The notes: generated by a model not told the origin, from the letters alone. 64,000 nucleotides of DNA from Rhizophagus irregularis (GCF_026210795.1 NC_089435.1:2356001-2420000), one strand, 5' to 3'; numbered from the stretch's first letter, positions 22,827-35,607 are shown. Translations and numbers: made by a program.

Positions 22827-25800
22827 TTATTTTGCACGTATTTCCTCCAATAATTTCTCCAATTTCTCCAATTTCTCTAATTTTTCTTTATCTGATTTCT
22901 CTAAATTCTCTAACTTATCTAATGTCTTACCATAAGTTTTTTCTAATTCTTCTAACTTATCTAATTTCTTTAATATTACCTTATTGTCAATAGGGTCATG
23001 TTTAATTTGAAGTTTGTCCAATAAATTTTTCCGCATCTCCGCGAATTCCTGTTCCTTAGTATCCCATTCACCCTTTTCAATCAATCTTTCAATTTCTTTT
23101 CGAGTCTTATCAGCATCGGCATAATAATGTCTTGAAAAATAAATTTGAATAATTAATAAAATCATAACATTAAATTCTTTTTAAAGTAAAATTACATACA
23201 TTACTTCAGGAAACCATGTTTGCCAACGTCTCTGATGTGGTAATAGATAAAATAATTCAATCTCAGCCAAAATCTTTAAAAAATAAAAATTGAGATATAT
23301 TAGTATTTTTACAGAAATGGAATGATTAATATTAATATTATTTACTTCTGCTTTCTGTATCAAATATGATACTCTATTATTATCTTCTTCAATTGCAATA
23401 TTGAGTAATCCTATTAACAAGTTCATAAGATATACAACAATTAAGAGGGAAAATAAAACAACTAATACTGCAATAGATGGATTGTTTGTATAAGACCAAT
23501 TGGATAATGCACTTGAATCACCTATTGATAATAAGAATTGCTTGAAATTATTAGAAAACTATTTTTGTATAATTATATAATTATAAAAAATTGAAATATA
23601 CCTGTTAAAAATAAATACATAGCAAAAAGAGATGTTCTAATATCTATAAACATGTTTGTATTTTCATCAGGTATTTGAATCATGAGTGGGTTGGAGTTTA
23701 TATTTCCATCAATTATTTGACCATAACTAGGTGTTAACTTCCAAGGATTATTTGGATCATTATTATTTGTATTATATTGATCAAGTAAAACTTCAGATTT
23801 TGGTGATAATAAAATATAAAATGCATGTGCAAAACTTATTATAATAATGAATAAGACTATTAAAAAAGAAAAAATCTTTTTTCCAACACTAATAATAATT
23901 GCAAAATATACTCCAAAATATTCAAAAGCTCTAAAAAATAACAAAAATTTTATATTCAAAAATAAGCATGAAAAAGAAAGCAATGTAATTAGATAATTAT
24001 CATTCTTATCATTTGTCATGAGCCAGTAAATAGAAGTGTAAATTGAAAGCACATAAGCAATTATATCTGTAATTTAAAAATATTATATAATTAATTTCAC
24101 TTTCTTAAATAAAGATATTGTAAAATAATTAAATTAAATATTTTATATTTACCAAAAATATTCCAAAAATTATAGAACCACTTAATAATATTATAAAAAA
24201 ATTGACGAATTTCAAAAATCAGATGAATAAATCCAAGTATAATTGAAGCAATAAAAAGTTGTTGTCTAACTTCTTCATTGATATATTTCTGAGGAATTGT
24301 TGCAGCAGCAGTAAAGCATCCAAGTAATGTCATAAATAAAATCCAAATCATTATATAATAATATTTTCCATAAGTATTCCATTTAAAATTAATTATTGCC
24401 TCTCCATTCCATGTTTTATAGATAGTTCTATTTATTGTTTCAGTAAATAAACTAGGTTGAGGTTTAATTAATTCTAAAAACCAGTTATAATCTTTTGAAT
24501 AATTAACAAAATTAATATAAGGAATCATGAAAGTGATTGTTGGTGTTGTTGTTACATCTTTAAAAGGTTCAACAATGAGATATTTAAAAAGCAAAGAAAG
24601 GAAATAGTAAACAAGGGAAAATAAATCTGTAATGTAAATGTCATTAATAAAACTGTATTTTGATAAAATATAAAATGTAGTCAAATAAAGGGGTAAAGTT
24701 AAAAGTATTATTAAAACTTGAATAACACATATAATTAAGTATATAAATATCAATAAATCTCCATCTTCTATTATGCAATAAAATTTATAATGGTATTTTG
24801 TCCATAAAAGAGATTGAGATAAATTAGCTACTTGGGGAAATTGAAAAAAAGAATAAAGATGTAAATTTTTATTTCGATGCTCTATACTATAAAAAGAAGA
24901 ATCTATGATCATATTCATTTCCGATGAATATTTTAGAATATATTCTGGATAATATTCATCTAGTAATGGCATTGCAGAAGTGATAATGCTTAGAAATGAC
25001 TTATTGTTCATTAAATCCTCTTTAAAATAAGTCATACATTTTTTATAAATCTCATCAATTAATTCTAACTTATGTTCTTTAATTGCAAATGCTAATAATT
25101 CAACTCCATAATTCAAAAAACTTGACTTATTATTTTTTATAACTGAAACCCATCCGTCTACTCTAAAACTATCAGAATTTGGTAATGGTAAAGTAGATTT
25201 TGAAAATATTTTTTTGTAATATTGAAGTATATTCATATTGTCTTTTCTGACAAATTCAGGTACTGAATAATAAACAAATTTCATAAAATAAAAATAGTTT
25301 AAAGAAATAGACTTGTTATTTTCACTAAAAGTATAAATAAGAATACCAAATGTTGTTAATATAACAACATCATTGTTATTAAATAATGAGCTTGCAATTA
25401 TTTCATGATCATTGTAAAAACCATTAGAAAGTACAAATTTATAAGGACAATAATAGTTATCAGTTCTCCTGATAATTAAATTCCATTCAGTATTATGATT
25501 ACTAATGGTGGAAACTGCTAGGTCAATTTTATTGTCATCAACACATATATCCCATTTAATTAAATTTCCAATCAATTCAGTTGATTTTTTTTTACTATCA
25601 CTATCATCACTATAATCATCGCTTATGACTTTTTGAAATAATGTAGACGCGGTATCCATAAATGAATGAATATTTATGGTTTCGTAAGTTTTCTTGATTT
25701 TATCGTCATCATCACATTCAATAATTTTATTATTTTCTATATTTAATTCATCAGAATTTTTGGATGAAAAGTTCGTTTCTGACATCTTTTCTTTAAATTT

Positions 25801-27072
25801 AGATTTCCAAACACTTCCAAAAACTAAATTTTTTGTTCATCAGTTGGTTTATCAAATAAAGTTTGATTAAATCTATTTTTGTATTTATTGTTCCAGCAAT
25901 ATTTGATTTCTTTATCCGGTGTATAATAGAATAAAGAAGGTAAAAGAAATAAACCATTATAATCCATAAAATTATATAGTCGAATATCTAAATAAGAACA
26001 TAATGGTTTAATATGAATAATAATTAAAATATAAATAAAATTTTTAAAATAGTTACCATTATTTGTATCCAAAGAAGTAATAGGAATTCTAAATTCGATT
26101 GAATAAATGATGATTTTATCATTGATTTTTAGAAAAATAAACTTTTTGTTACTGAATATTCCAATATCTTTTGTTTTTAACTAAACAATAAATAGTATTT
26201 AATATATTTAATTATCGGTCAGTTTGAAAATAATTTTATAATATTTATTACCTTATTCTTGTCATTATTATTACCAAATATTTTTACAGTTTTCTCAGTA
26301 TTAATATCCCATTCATAAATGTAATCATCTGAAAATAGGTAAACTTTATCATATTTTGATATACTAATTAATTCATAATCTTCAGGCGTCTCGTAAAATC
26401 TCTTACATTCCCATTTGTTATTTTCAGTTTGCGTGGGATAAATCCAAATAGTTTTATGATTTCTAAAACTTACAGAACCAAAATTACTATATAAAATATA
26501 TAAAATAAGTTCACCTTTTAAATTAAAGTTACAGTAGTAATCTATTAGTTTGGCAACTTTTGTGTTTATATTTAATGCAATTTTTTCATTATTATTATTC
26601 ATATCGATTACTAAAAAAAATATATTAATGTTAAAATAAATATCAATTACCATAATTTAATAAATACATAATCAAATAATTATCACTTACTAGTAGAAAT
26701 ATATTTACGATCAGTATAAGTAGCATAAGCAAGTTTCTTATCATCAGAAACACACAAACTTTCGATTTCATCTTCATTAATTTTAACAGTTTGATCTAAT
26801 TTAAGTTGAACCTTATCTATATCTTCAACATTCCAACCGACAATTGAACGATCTTCTTTACTATAAGTAATAAGGTATTTTTCATTTGGTGATATTTCTA
26901 TCTTAGTAATAGGTTTACCATTATGTGATTTATTATCGAGGGTAAATATTTTGTCAACATCATTTATATCATCGATATCATTGAAGATAAATATTTTATC
27001 AACATCATCTTTATCAACATCGATTTCGATTTTGTCAGCATCATTGTTAATTTTTACTGGAATGTTATCCAT
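22827..27072 (-). CDS. Ion-transport (TRP/cation-channel-like) protein, 8 exons, one missing base
   Basis: Membrane channel with a beta-propeller-like cytosolic N-terminus. Exons: 27072-26691, 26610-26252, 26180-26057, 25987-24153, 24066-23602, 23521-23346, 23273-23200 and 23130-22827; seven GT..AG introns of 69-86 bp. The exons sum to 3719 nt, one short of 1240 codons. The frame breaks at an A6 run (25829-25834), and both sides are otherwise intact. The N-terminus has WD-like strands (I-S-P-N-E-K-Y-L-I-T-Y-S). Several membrane helices follow from about residue 680, then a pore loop L-F-L-T-G-D-S-S near residue 1056 and a last helix (V-Y-L-M-N-L-L-I-G-L-L-N). The tail is a Leu/Lys/Glu coiled coil. 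Without the missing base, translation stops at TAG 25824, and a second ATG at 25785 would give the channel half alone. Ion selectivity cannot be told from sequence. Confidence 0.85.
25829..25834 (-). other. Single-base frameshift in an A-run of the ion-transport gene
   Basis: The minus strand reads GAACAAAAAATTTAG. With six A the propeller half ends at TAG. With seven A the frame runs on through about 13 codons that look coding (L-V-F-G-S-V-W-K-S-K-F) into the ATG at 25785. A homopolymer length error in the assembly, a real allele-specific deletion, or slippage during expression would all look like this. Confidence 0.8.
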
Positions 27073-27819
27073 TGGTAATCGCTTATAAAATATATAAATT
27101 TATTGCCAGAGAAATAATTTTTATCTCGTCCATTTGCGATTTATATGTTATTTTGTGTAACATGCATGACTGTACGTAGAAAAAAAATTTTTTTGTTGTG
27201 AAAAGTTATTTGGGCTTTTTTATTTGCGCCTCCTGCATAAAAAAAATATTTTTATAGTGATTTTTAAACACTTGTGTAAGCAATTTCCACATACTGATAT
27301 TGCCACATCAATTTCTAAATCATTATCAAGTACGGTTCTTACTAAAATAGAAACTAATGACGCCCAATTACCTTTACAAGAAGATGCAAAAATGTTTGTA
27401 TTTATATTTCTAATTTCTACAACAAATGTAGGGTTTTTTTTGTTTGTTTGAAATTTCTTGTGTTATTCATAAAATTAATTTTCAAATGCAAATGATTGAT
27501 TATCTCTTATATCTGGGAATCAGTGTGACAAATGACAAATTGACAAGCCATTTTCTTTGTTTAAAAAAAACTCTACTTCCTAATTTAGTTTACGCCACTG
27601 CAGGTTCCCTTGTATTTTGCAGCAGGTCCACAGTCCACATGATAAACGGATCGACATAAATTTGCCTTTTTGCAAAATTACAATGAAATTTAGTTTTTCC
27701 TAAATTATATTTTTTTATTTTATTTTGTTTTTAAAAAATTTAATGAGTTACGAAATTATATAATATTTAAACCATTTTTTTTTTAAAGAAAAAATATGAA
27801 ATTAGTCGTTATATGGTAA
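27073..27819. other. Intergenic upstream of the ion-transport gene
   Basis: AT-rich. Two open frames of about 75 codons (27224 and 27444) have no ATG at a sensible place and no recognisable content. I treat them as chance or decayed sequence. Confidence 0.45.
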
Positions 27820-28520
27820 CATAATGGTGTAGTTAGCCGAATTCCTGATTGCCGATCATCCGGACCCGGTTTAATCGCAGAAAATCCCTTGAAATTCCAC
27901 GATGTAATACCTAAGCCCATGATAAGTCACGTTGCCACCTTAGATATTGACAAAATAATACTTTATTAATGATATAAATAAATAAAAAAAATAACGGTCA
28001 AATATTTATCCTAAAATTTTAAATAATTCTCAAGATTCGTACCCTCTTTTTAACAAGATCAAATTATCTGCTATTTATAAGAATCCCAATATAGTAATCT
28101 GTTAAACTCAACCTACAACTGTTTATATTATGCGTTGCCTTAAAAACTAAATATTTACTAAATGCATTGCTAAAAAGTATTGTTCCACATTATCCAAACG
28201 ATGTTTATCATTACTAATTCATAATCTATTTCCTTAAACGTAAAGTCATTTTTAAATTATCTTCAAATTTATACTTATGGATCTACAAAATAATCACCTG
28301 ATATCTTAATCACTTGACCTAATAACTCATTTTTTTAGCGTCATCTCGGACGTTACATTTACAACGTCATACTATTTTAAAATACTAAAAATTTTATAAT
28401 TCTAAATATAATACTGCTTTCTAGGTAATATTATTATAGCATTACAACGACGATCTACGCCTGAGCCGGGTCTGGATCACGTTGCGACTAATTTATTTTT
28501 TGGCCAACTACACCATTATG
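27820..28520. mobile_element. Short inverted-repeat element with tRNA-promoter-like ends (putative)
   Basis: CATAATGGTGTAGTTAGCC at 27820 is mirrored at 28502-28520 (GGCCAACTACACCATTATG) with one mismatch. Further in, CATCCGGACCCGG on the left and GATCCAGACCCGG (complement) on the right also match, so the ends form an interrupted ~75-bp inverted repeat. GGTAA occurs at 27815-27819 and at 28523-28527 and may be a target duplication. No coding sequence is inside. The left end is also present alone at 15197-15297. Confidence 0.6.
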
Positions 28521-29783
28521 TCGGTAATGCCAGTCGCAAATATTCAAAAATTATGACCTTTGTAAAAAATTGATTTAGTAAATAGTTTATACGCTAAAAA
28601 AAAAAATTATAAAAGAAATATTGATAAAAAAAGCAAATTCCTACAGACACTCTAGGCCCATTCAAGACAGATACAAATTTTAACCGACAATTCAATTATT
28701 TATAAACAATATCAAAAAAATTCTAATATATATGATTCGCTTTGAAAATGCAATATGATCGGTTAATGACACTCGCAAAAAATTTTTTCGAGTAATTTGT
28801 TTTCTAAAATAAATAAAATAATAAAATCAATTTTCCGAAATGACGATCAACAAGAATCAAAATGAAACTTTTAACTTTTTTCACTCTTGCTCCTCTTAAC
28901 AATCTTTGCTACTTTTGCATCTGCACGAAAATGTTAGGGATGTTGTGCAGACACAAGAATTACTAGTAAGTTTTTCGAAAATTTATGAAAAACAAAATTA
29001 TAATTCTGGCCGCATATTTAGTTATTTTTTTGTGATGTTTTTAAATCTCTTTTTTTTTGGATTATTTTTGTTTTTGGCTGTTTTTGAATTTGCATTGCGA
29101 GCTTTGCAAATGTAATGTGAATGCAAGCCTGATTCAAAACAATAATATTGCACCTTCCATCAGCAATAATGTATAACCAGTTTTTTTACCACAAATTTCA
29201 AATTTAGATAGTTGAAATTTAGATTTTCTTTGCAAATTGTTAAAAGTGTATATATATATATATAATCAATAATACATACTACGTATTATTTACTTGCATT
29301 ATTTAAAAAGATAAATAATGTTAGTTGTCATTAAATAATTGTAAAATTTGTATCAAAAAAAAAAAAAATTTAAAAATTTTGGTTTATAAATATTTTCAGT
29401 TAGAGTATTTTTGTAAATGCCAGTAAAATGTAACTCATAGATTTGATTTCAATATTTCAATACAAAAAATTAAATAATGGGGGACGAAGTCCCCGCATAA
29501 CATAGTAACACGCTGATCATTAAGTCACATTTTTTTGATTAACCGCTTTTTGGTATTAGACTAAGGAAAAAAATTAGATGCCGCAAGCAATAAAGAAGCT
29601 TTTCTACTTTTAGATAACAATATTTTTTAATCATATAATTAAGTCTAACGTAACCATGCCGTCCTTGTAATTCATGCAACAATCGGAGCCTCCATCAAAA
29701 TCTGCATTTCCTACATACTGTAGGTAAATCTGTCAATTTTGGCCGAATTAGCTGAAATTTTTTACTGAGAAAATTTGGCCTTA
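28521..29783. other. Intergenic with a decayed secreted-protein start and a GGGGACGAAGTCCCC palindrome
   Basis: At 28861 an ATG opens a hydrophobic start (M-K-L-L-T-F-F-T-L). Signal-peptide-like sequence then continues in two other frames up to a GTAAGT at about 28964-28970. This fits a first exon of a small secreted protein ruined by two indels, but is weak. A perfect palindrome lies at 29480-29494. Nothing else was seen. Confidence 0.35.
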
Positions 29784-30579
29784 TAGTGCAGAACCTCTAT
29801 ACTCAACTACTTATGTATAGTAACAATTGATTGATTATAAATTCCTAAAAAAAATTTTTTTATATTAAAGTAAAAAATTTAACCGATAATTTTTATAGAT
29901 ATGACCATTAGCTTTAAAAATTATCGGTTATTTTTTTTCTAAATTAAATTTTGGCTGAGTTTTAGCTGTTTAAAATCTGTAATTTAAATATATTGATTAA
30001 ATTTAGTCAAAATTGAGACTAGTTTAAATTTTGTATTACACGTTTTTTTAGCTACATTTAATGTACAGATTTTTTTTTTAATATGCCAAGAAGAAAAAAA
30101 ATTTTAAAACTGCAAAAAAAGATTTAATGAATAAGGTTGTTTAAATATAGGTCAATTTAATGTTATAGATGATAATTATATACCATCAAGTGAATATTTA
30201 AAAGACAGTTCAGATGAATTTATAAATGAAAAAATTCAAAAACTAAGTAATTTTACTTTAATTTAGTCAAAAAATACATATAATAAAATACAAATCTCAT
30301 TATCGTATACCTAATTCATCAGTTTATAATGAAATATAATAAATAAATATATTATATAAATTTTATATCATATAACTTATAAAATCCTAATTTCTGATTG
30401 GTTAATATATGTATTACGTGATGCTTACATAATCTGAAAAATTGAGACTTTTTTTTTATTTTATAAATCAATTCTTTTTAATAAATAGAGTTTAATTTTT
30501 TTTATAAAATTAAAATCCAATCATAAAATTAAATTTTATTTAAATTTTTTTAAGTTCCTATTATAGAGGTTCTGCACCG
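29784..30579 (+). mobile_element. Deleted pogo-like DNA transposon (putative)
   Basis: GTGCAGAACCTCTATA at 29786-29801 is repeated inverted and perfect at 30562-30577. Extending both ends by two bases gives ragged CAGT-like termini next to TA on each side, as in pogo/Tc1-type elements. Inside, short plus-strand coding-like scraps remain, such as M-P-R-R-K-K at about 30083 and S-S-E-Y-L-K-D-S-S-D-E-F near 30187. The element is about 0.8 kb, too short for a transposase, so it is a non-autonomous deletion product. Confidence 0.6.
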
Positions 30580-31531
30580 TACAAAAGAAGCAATCCATCA
30601 AGCTCTCTAAATTTAATGAAATTTACCCTAAATAATGTCCCCTATAAATTGGAATACGACCTATCGAGTTTTATTTTAGTCGCTATTACTACACAATTTT
30701 ACAACCCTAATTCTTCTTTTTTTATAGTTCCTAATTAACCGACGTCTTTAAAAAAATTAGTTTTTTCTTAAAAATTTAGCAAACAAACTTTGCTGTGTAA
30801 CCGTTAATTTATCTTTAGTGCTGTGGGCATTTTCGTTTCAAATTTCTTTTTTTTGATTAATTTCTTAATTTCATCGAATTTTTTCATTATCGTACTTGAT
30901 TCTCTATTGATAGAGGAACAAACTGAATTAAATTAATAAAATTATTAATTCAACTTAAAATTTTAATAATTTAGGTCGATTCAAATTATATGAGACTGTA
31001 CACATATTGACTTTTAGATCATTATGTAAGAAATCATTCAATCATTCAATCATTCCTCCGTATATTTATTAATTTATACAGTAATTTTACGTAGTATAGT
31101 AGTACAACTGTATTAATATCAAAACTATAAATTTATTGTAATAACAATAAAAAATTATTTTTTTGGACATTTCCACGTCAATTAGCTAGGTGCTTCAGGC
31201 ACCCTGTGTGATTCTTGTCATGTTTAATATTATTTCATGGGGTGTGATTAACTATTTTAACTATTTTAAACTAAAATTAGAAATTTCCCGGTTATCTATA
31301 TGAGACTGCTGGAAAATAAGTATAAACTCAGCAATCACTCGCAATTTTCAAAAATTAATCATGAGTGACACTTAGTGCGAAAGGGGATTAATTTGCTAAA
31401 TCATCGTCCCCCAAAAAATTCGCCCCTTGAAATCAGGAAAACTCTTGAAATCGTGATTATACTTTTTTTATTTCGTTCATATAATGTTATCTAGGCTTTA
31501 CCAATACATTCTCTTTGTATTTATTTATACA
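30580..31531. other. AT-rich intergenic, nothing recognised
   Basis: It contains a short (ATTCAATC)n run near 31035-31063 and no gene. Confidence 0.5.
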
Positions 31532-31536
31532 TATTA

Positions 31537-31864
31537 GCCCTGTTCATTTCCGGTCGGTTACATTTTTCGGTCGGATTTTGTTGTATAAAAATTATCCGAA
31601 AAAATTTTTTATTTTCAATCGCAAATTGAACTGCTTTAGATTGAAATTTAATTCGAACTCCTTCTATTAATATATATTTTTTTTTAAATGTCACGTAAAC
31701 AGAAATTATCTAATTTTGGTTGGTTGTTTTTGGCGTTCGAACAAAAAACCCCAAAAAATTGGGCTAAAAGTTCAGAAAATGGTTGCGTTGTACAAACTGA
31801 TCTGCCCAATCAAAATTAACTTAAATCTGACCAAAAAATGCGACCGACCGGAAATGAACAGGGC
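31537..31864. mobile_element. MITE with GCCCTGTTCATTTCCGG ends, copy 1 of a tandem pair
   Basis: A 328-bp element whose ends form a ~35-bp inverted repeat: GCCCTGTTCATTTCCGGTCG and onward, mirrored by CGACCGGAAATGAACAGGGC. It is non-coding; a short frame inside recurs in the second copy only because the copies are alike. TATTA precedes it, and TATTA separates it from copy 2. Confidence 0.85.
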
Positions 31865-31869
31865 TATTA

Positions 31870-32198
31870 GCCCTGTTCATTTCCGGTCGGTTGCATTTTT
31901 CGGTTGGATTTTGTTGTACAAAAATTATCCAATAAAATTTTTTTATTTTCGATCGCAAATTGAACTGCTTTAGATTGAAATTTAGTTCAAACTCCTTCTA
32001 TTGATATATTTTTTTCTTAAATGTCACGTAAACAGAAATTATCTAATTTTGGTTGGTTATTTTTGGCGTTCGACCAAAAAACCCCAAAAAAATTGGGCTA
32101 AAAGTTCAGAAAATGGTTGCATTGTACAAACTGATCAGCCCAATCAAAATTAACTTAAATCCGACCGAAAAATGTGACCGACCGGAAATGAACAGGGC
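31870..32198. mobile_element. MITE with GCCCTGTTCATTTCCGG ends, copy 2 of a tandem pair
   Basis: 329 bp, in the same orientation as copy 1 and nearly identical along its length, separated from it only by TATTA (31865-31869) and followed by TATTG. The spacing suggests insertion next to the first copy at a like target, or a tandem duplication through the TATTA. Confidence 0.85.
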
Positions 32199-32202
32199 TA
32201 TT

Positions 32203-34850
32203 GTAAAGTTATTGAAGAAATTTCAGTCGAAGACCGTACAATAACTGAGTTATAGTTCGATCATTAGGAATACTGCGGTGACCAATAGGAATTAATGCTA
32301 CTAATAACGATTTCAAATATTGGATGTCTCATTAAAAGTTATTGTTCAGCCGATTAAGAATTTAATGACCGATATTTTTTATCTTCAATGTTTATTTCTT
32401 GTTTCATTTCAGATTATATAATTATGTAATAAAATTATTTTAAAACATTTTTTTTGTGGAGCGGAATCATAATTCCATTCTTAACAGGTTATATATATTT
32501 TTATATATTTGTTAATCTTCAATGTTTATTTTCTTGTTTACATTTCAGATTATATATTTATGTAATAAGGTAAATTAAATTAAAAAAAATTTTTTTTGTG
32601 GAGCGGAATCATAATTCCATTCTTACACAGGCTATATGTAAATTACTTATTTCACGGGGAGTCATGAATATCAATGATCTTCACGGCTGCTGATTGAACC
32701 TATCAAATTAAATTTTTTAAACTCATATACAGTATATATATTTATTTATATTTATTTTAATCAATGTTTATATATATTATTGGATGGAAAATATTATCTC
32801 TTTGTATTTATATACTTATTTCTCTATTATTAACAGTAAAAATAACATTGTAAGGTTATTGAAGAGATATCGGTCGAAAACCGTCCAATAACTGAGTTAT
32901 AGTTCGATCATAGTTCAATACTGCGATGACCAATAGGAATTAATGCTATTAATAATGATTTCAATATTGGATATCTCATTAAAAGTTATTTGTTCAGTCG
33001 ATTAAGAATTTAATGACCGATATTTTTATCTTCAATGTTTATTTCTTGTTTCATTTCAGATTATATATTTATGTAATACGATAAATTAAAACATTTTTTT
33101 TGTGGAGCGGAATCATAATTCCATTCTTAACAGGTTATATATATTTTTATATATTTGTTAATCTTCAATGTTTATTTTCTTGTTTACATTTCAGATTATA
33201 TATTTATGTAATAAGATAAATTAAATTAAAAAAAATTTTTTTGTGGAGCGGAATCATAATTCCATTCTTACACAGGCTATATGTAAATTACTTATTTCAC
33301 GGGGAGTCATGAATATCAATGATCTTCACGGCGGCTGCTGATTGAACCTATCAAAAATTTTTTAAACTCATATACAGTATATATATTTATTTATATTTAT
33401 TTTAATCAATGTTTATATATATTATTGGATGGAAAATATTATCTCTTTGTATTTATATACTTATTTCTCTATTATTAACAGTAAAAATAACATTGCAAGG
33501 TTATTGAAGAGATATCGGCCGAAAACCGTCCAATAACTGAGTTATAGTTCGATCATAGTTCAATACTGCGATGATCAATAGGAATTAATGCTATTAATAA
33601 TAACGATTTCAAATATTGGATGTCTCATTAAAAGTTATTGTTCAGCCGATTAAGAATTTAATGACCGATATTTTTTATCTTCAATGTTTATTTCTTGTTT
33701 CATTTCAGATTATATAATTATGTAATAAAATTATTTTAAAACATTTTTTTTGTGGAGCGGAATCATAATTCCATTCTTAACAGGTTATATATATTTTTAT
33801 ATATTTGTTAATCTTCAATGTTTATTTTCTTGTTTACATTTCAGATTATATATTTATGTAATAAGATAAATTAAATTAAAAAAAATTTTTTTGTGGAGCG
33901 GAATCATAATTCCATTCTTACACAGGCTATATGTAAATTACTTATTTCACGGGGAGTCATGAATATCAATGATCTTCACGGCTGCTGATTGAACCTATCA
34001 AATTAAATTTTTTAAACTCATATACAGTATATATATTTATTTATATTTATTTTAATCAATGTTTATATATATTATTGGATGGAAAATATTATCTCTTTGT
34101 ATTTATATACTTATTTCTCTATTATTAACAGTAAAAATAACATTGTAAGGTTATTGAAGAGATATCGGTCGAAAACCGTCCAATAACTGAGTTATAGTTC
34201 GATCATAGTTCAATACTGCGATGATCAATAGGAATTAATGCTATTAATAATGATTTCAATATTGGATATCTCATTAAAAGTTATTTGTTCAGTCGATTAA
34301 GAATTTAATGACCGATATTTTTATCTTCAATGTTTATTTCTTGTTTCATTTCAGATTATATATTTATGTAATACGATAAATTAAAAATTTTTTTTTGTGG
34401 AGCGGACTCATAATTCCATTCTTTAACAGGTTATATATATTTTTATATATTTGTTAATCTTTAATGTTTATTTTCTTTTTTACATTTCAGATTATATATT
34501 TATGTAATGAGATAAATTAAATTAAAAAATTTTTTTTTTGTGGAGCGGAATCATAATTCCATTCTTAACAGATTATATATATTTTTATATATTGGTTAAT
34601 CTTCAATGTTTAGTTTCTTGTTTACATTTCAGACTATACATTTATGTAATAGATTATATTAAAAAAAATTTTTTTGTGGAGCGGAATCATAATTCCATTC
34701 TTACACAGGCTATGTATATATTTTAATACTTAATGTTTATTTTTTGTATTATTATTTACGTAATAAGATAAACTAAATTATTTTTTTTTTTGTGGAGCGG
34801 AATTAATTGCTATCATAATTCCGTTCTTATGCCGATCAATAATTTACCCC
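32203..34850. repeat. Higher-order tandem array, ~645-bp units with nested ~140-bp subunits
   Basis: Large units begin at about 32203, 32847, 33492 and 34142 (spacing 644, 645, 650) with TTGTAAGGTTATTGAAGAG and the AACCGTCCAATAACTGAG block. Each holds two smaller units ending in a T-run, GTGGAGCGGAATCATAATTC and CATTCTTA. The last large unit is replaced by a run of extra small units, giving ten copies of the small motif. GGAAT-CATA-ATTCC forms a short hairpin. On the minus strand each small unit ends in poly(A), so an origin from arrayed retroposon tails is possible. No coding content. Confidence 0.88.
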
Positions 34851-34873
34851 TCGTTTCGAAATATTCACCTTAA

Positions 34874-34960
34874 TATATAAACAAACCGCAAAAATATCCG
34901 CTATTTTTTAAATAGAAGTCTATAAAAAATATAAAAACCTTCCATTTTGATTAAAGAATA
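34874..34960 (+). promoter_or_regulatory. Conserved promoter of Gln/Asn-rich gene C
   Basis: TATATAAACA at 34874-34883, then 66 bp later TTCCATTTTGATTAAAGAAT at 34940. The same pair, in the same order, precedes the genes at 43989 and 49895. The ATG is 161 bp past the TATA box. Confidence 0.65.
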
Positions 34961-35034
34961 AAAATTAATTTGCTTTTTTAAATTTAAATTTCCTAATTAT
35001 ATTAATTACTTATTATCATCTGGATTTGAACAAC

Positions 35035-35607
35035 ATGAATTCAAATAACCAAAATACACAAGATTATTATAATTTACAAACGGATCAAACTGAAAATAGC
35101 CCTTCTCCTCAACAAATTTCTAATAATAATAATAATAATGAAAACATCCAACATACTTTAATTAACAATGTTGGAGTATCTAATACGAATTTAAACACCT
35201 TGCACATTAATACTATTAATTCTACGACTCTTGCGCCTAATAATACTACATTTGAGTTTTATTTTTATTTACCAAACGATACTCGTATCTATCGTGTTAC
35301 TTATTCTGAATTAAATCCATCAGAAAATGTTCAAATTTTGAATAATAGGATTAATCTATCTCATGTCCCTGATTACCAGTTGCCGTACCATTATAATGTA
35401 CAATCCCTAATTCGGCAACAGATTCAGCAACAAGTCCAACATCCTATTGTTTATCAACAAGATAACATTCAACAACAATACTTCGATACTACTCAACCAA
35501 CTTCCCAAGTATACTCAAATAATGACACCTATAATACAACTTCAATTTCAGTAGACGGAACTGTTTCTTATGATATGGGAAATATGGGATTCCAGAATTC
35601 TCCCTAA
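35035..35607 (+). CDS. Gln/Asn-rich small protein, family member C
   Basis: A single exon of 190 residues starting M-N-S-N-N-Q-N-T-Q. I chose this ATG over the TTG nine bases upstream because all plus-strand copies begin here. It has the family layout: a polar head containing an Asn homopolymer tract, the core F-E-F-Y-F-Y-L-P-N-D-T-R-I-Y-R-V-T-Y, a Gln-rich run (R-Q-Q-I-Q-Q-Q-V-Q), and the tail V-S-Y-D-M-G-N-M-G-F-Q-N-S-P. There are no targeting signals. It sits just downstream of the higher-order array. Function unknown. The core is better conserved between copies than the Asn/Gln parts, which suggests selection on protein sequence. Confidence 0.8.
   Translation: MNSNNQNTQDYYNLQTDQTENSPSPQQISNNNNNNENIQHTLINNVGVSNTNLNTLHINTINSTTLAPNNTTFEFYFYLPNDTRIYRVTYSELNPSENVQILNNRINLSHVPDYQLPYHYNVQSLIRQQIQQQVQHPIVYQQDNIQQQYFDTTQPTSQVYSNNDTYNTTSISVDGTVSYDMGNMGFQNSP

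Noticed and set aside
28861-28974. Small secreted protein gene
   Set aside because: The signal-like start would need two frame corrections to reach the donor site. At best it is a ruined first exon.
31716-32244. Two similar ~85- and 63-codon frames
   Set aside because: They lie inside the duplicated MITE pair and run through its inverted ends. The similarity reflects the DNA repeat, not a gene.
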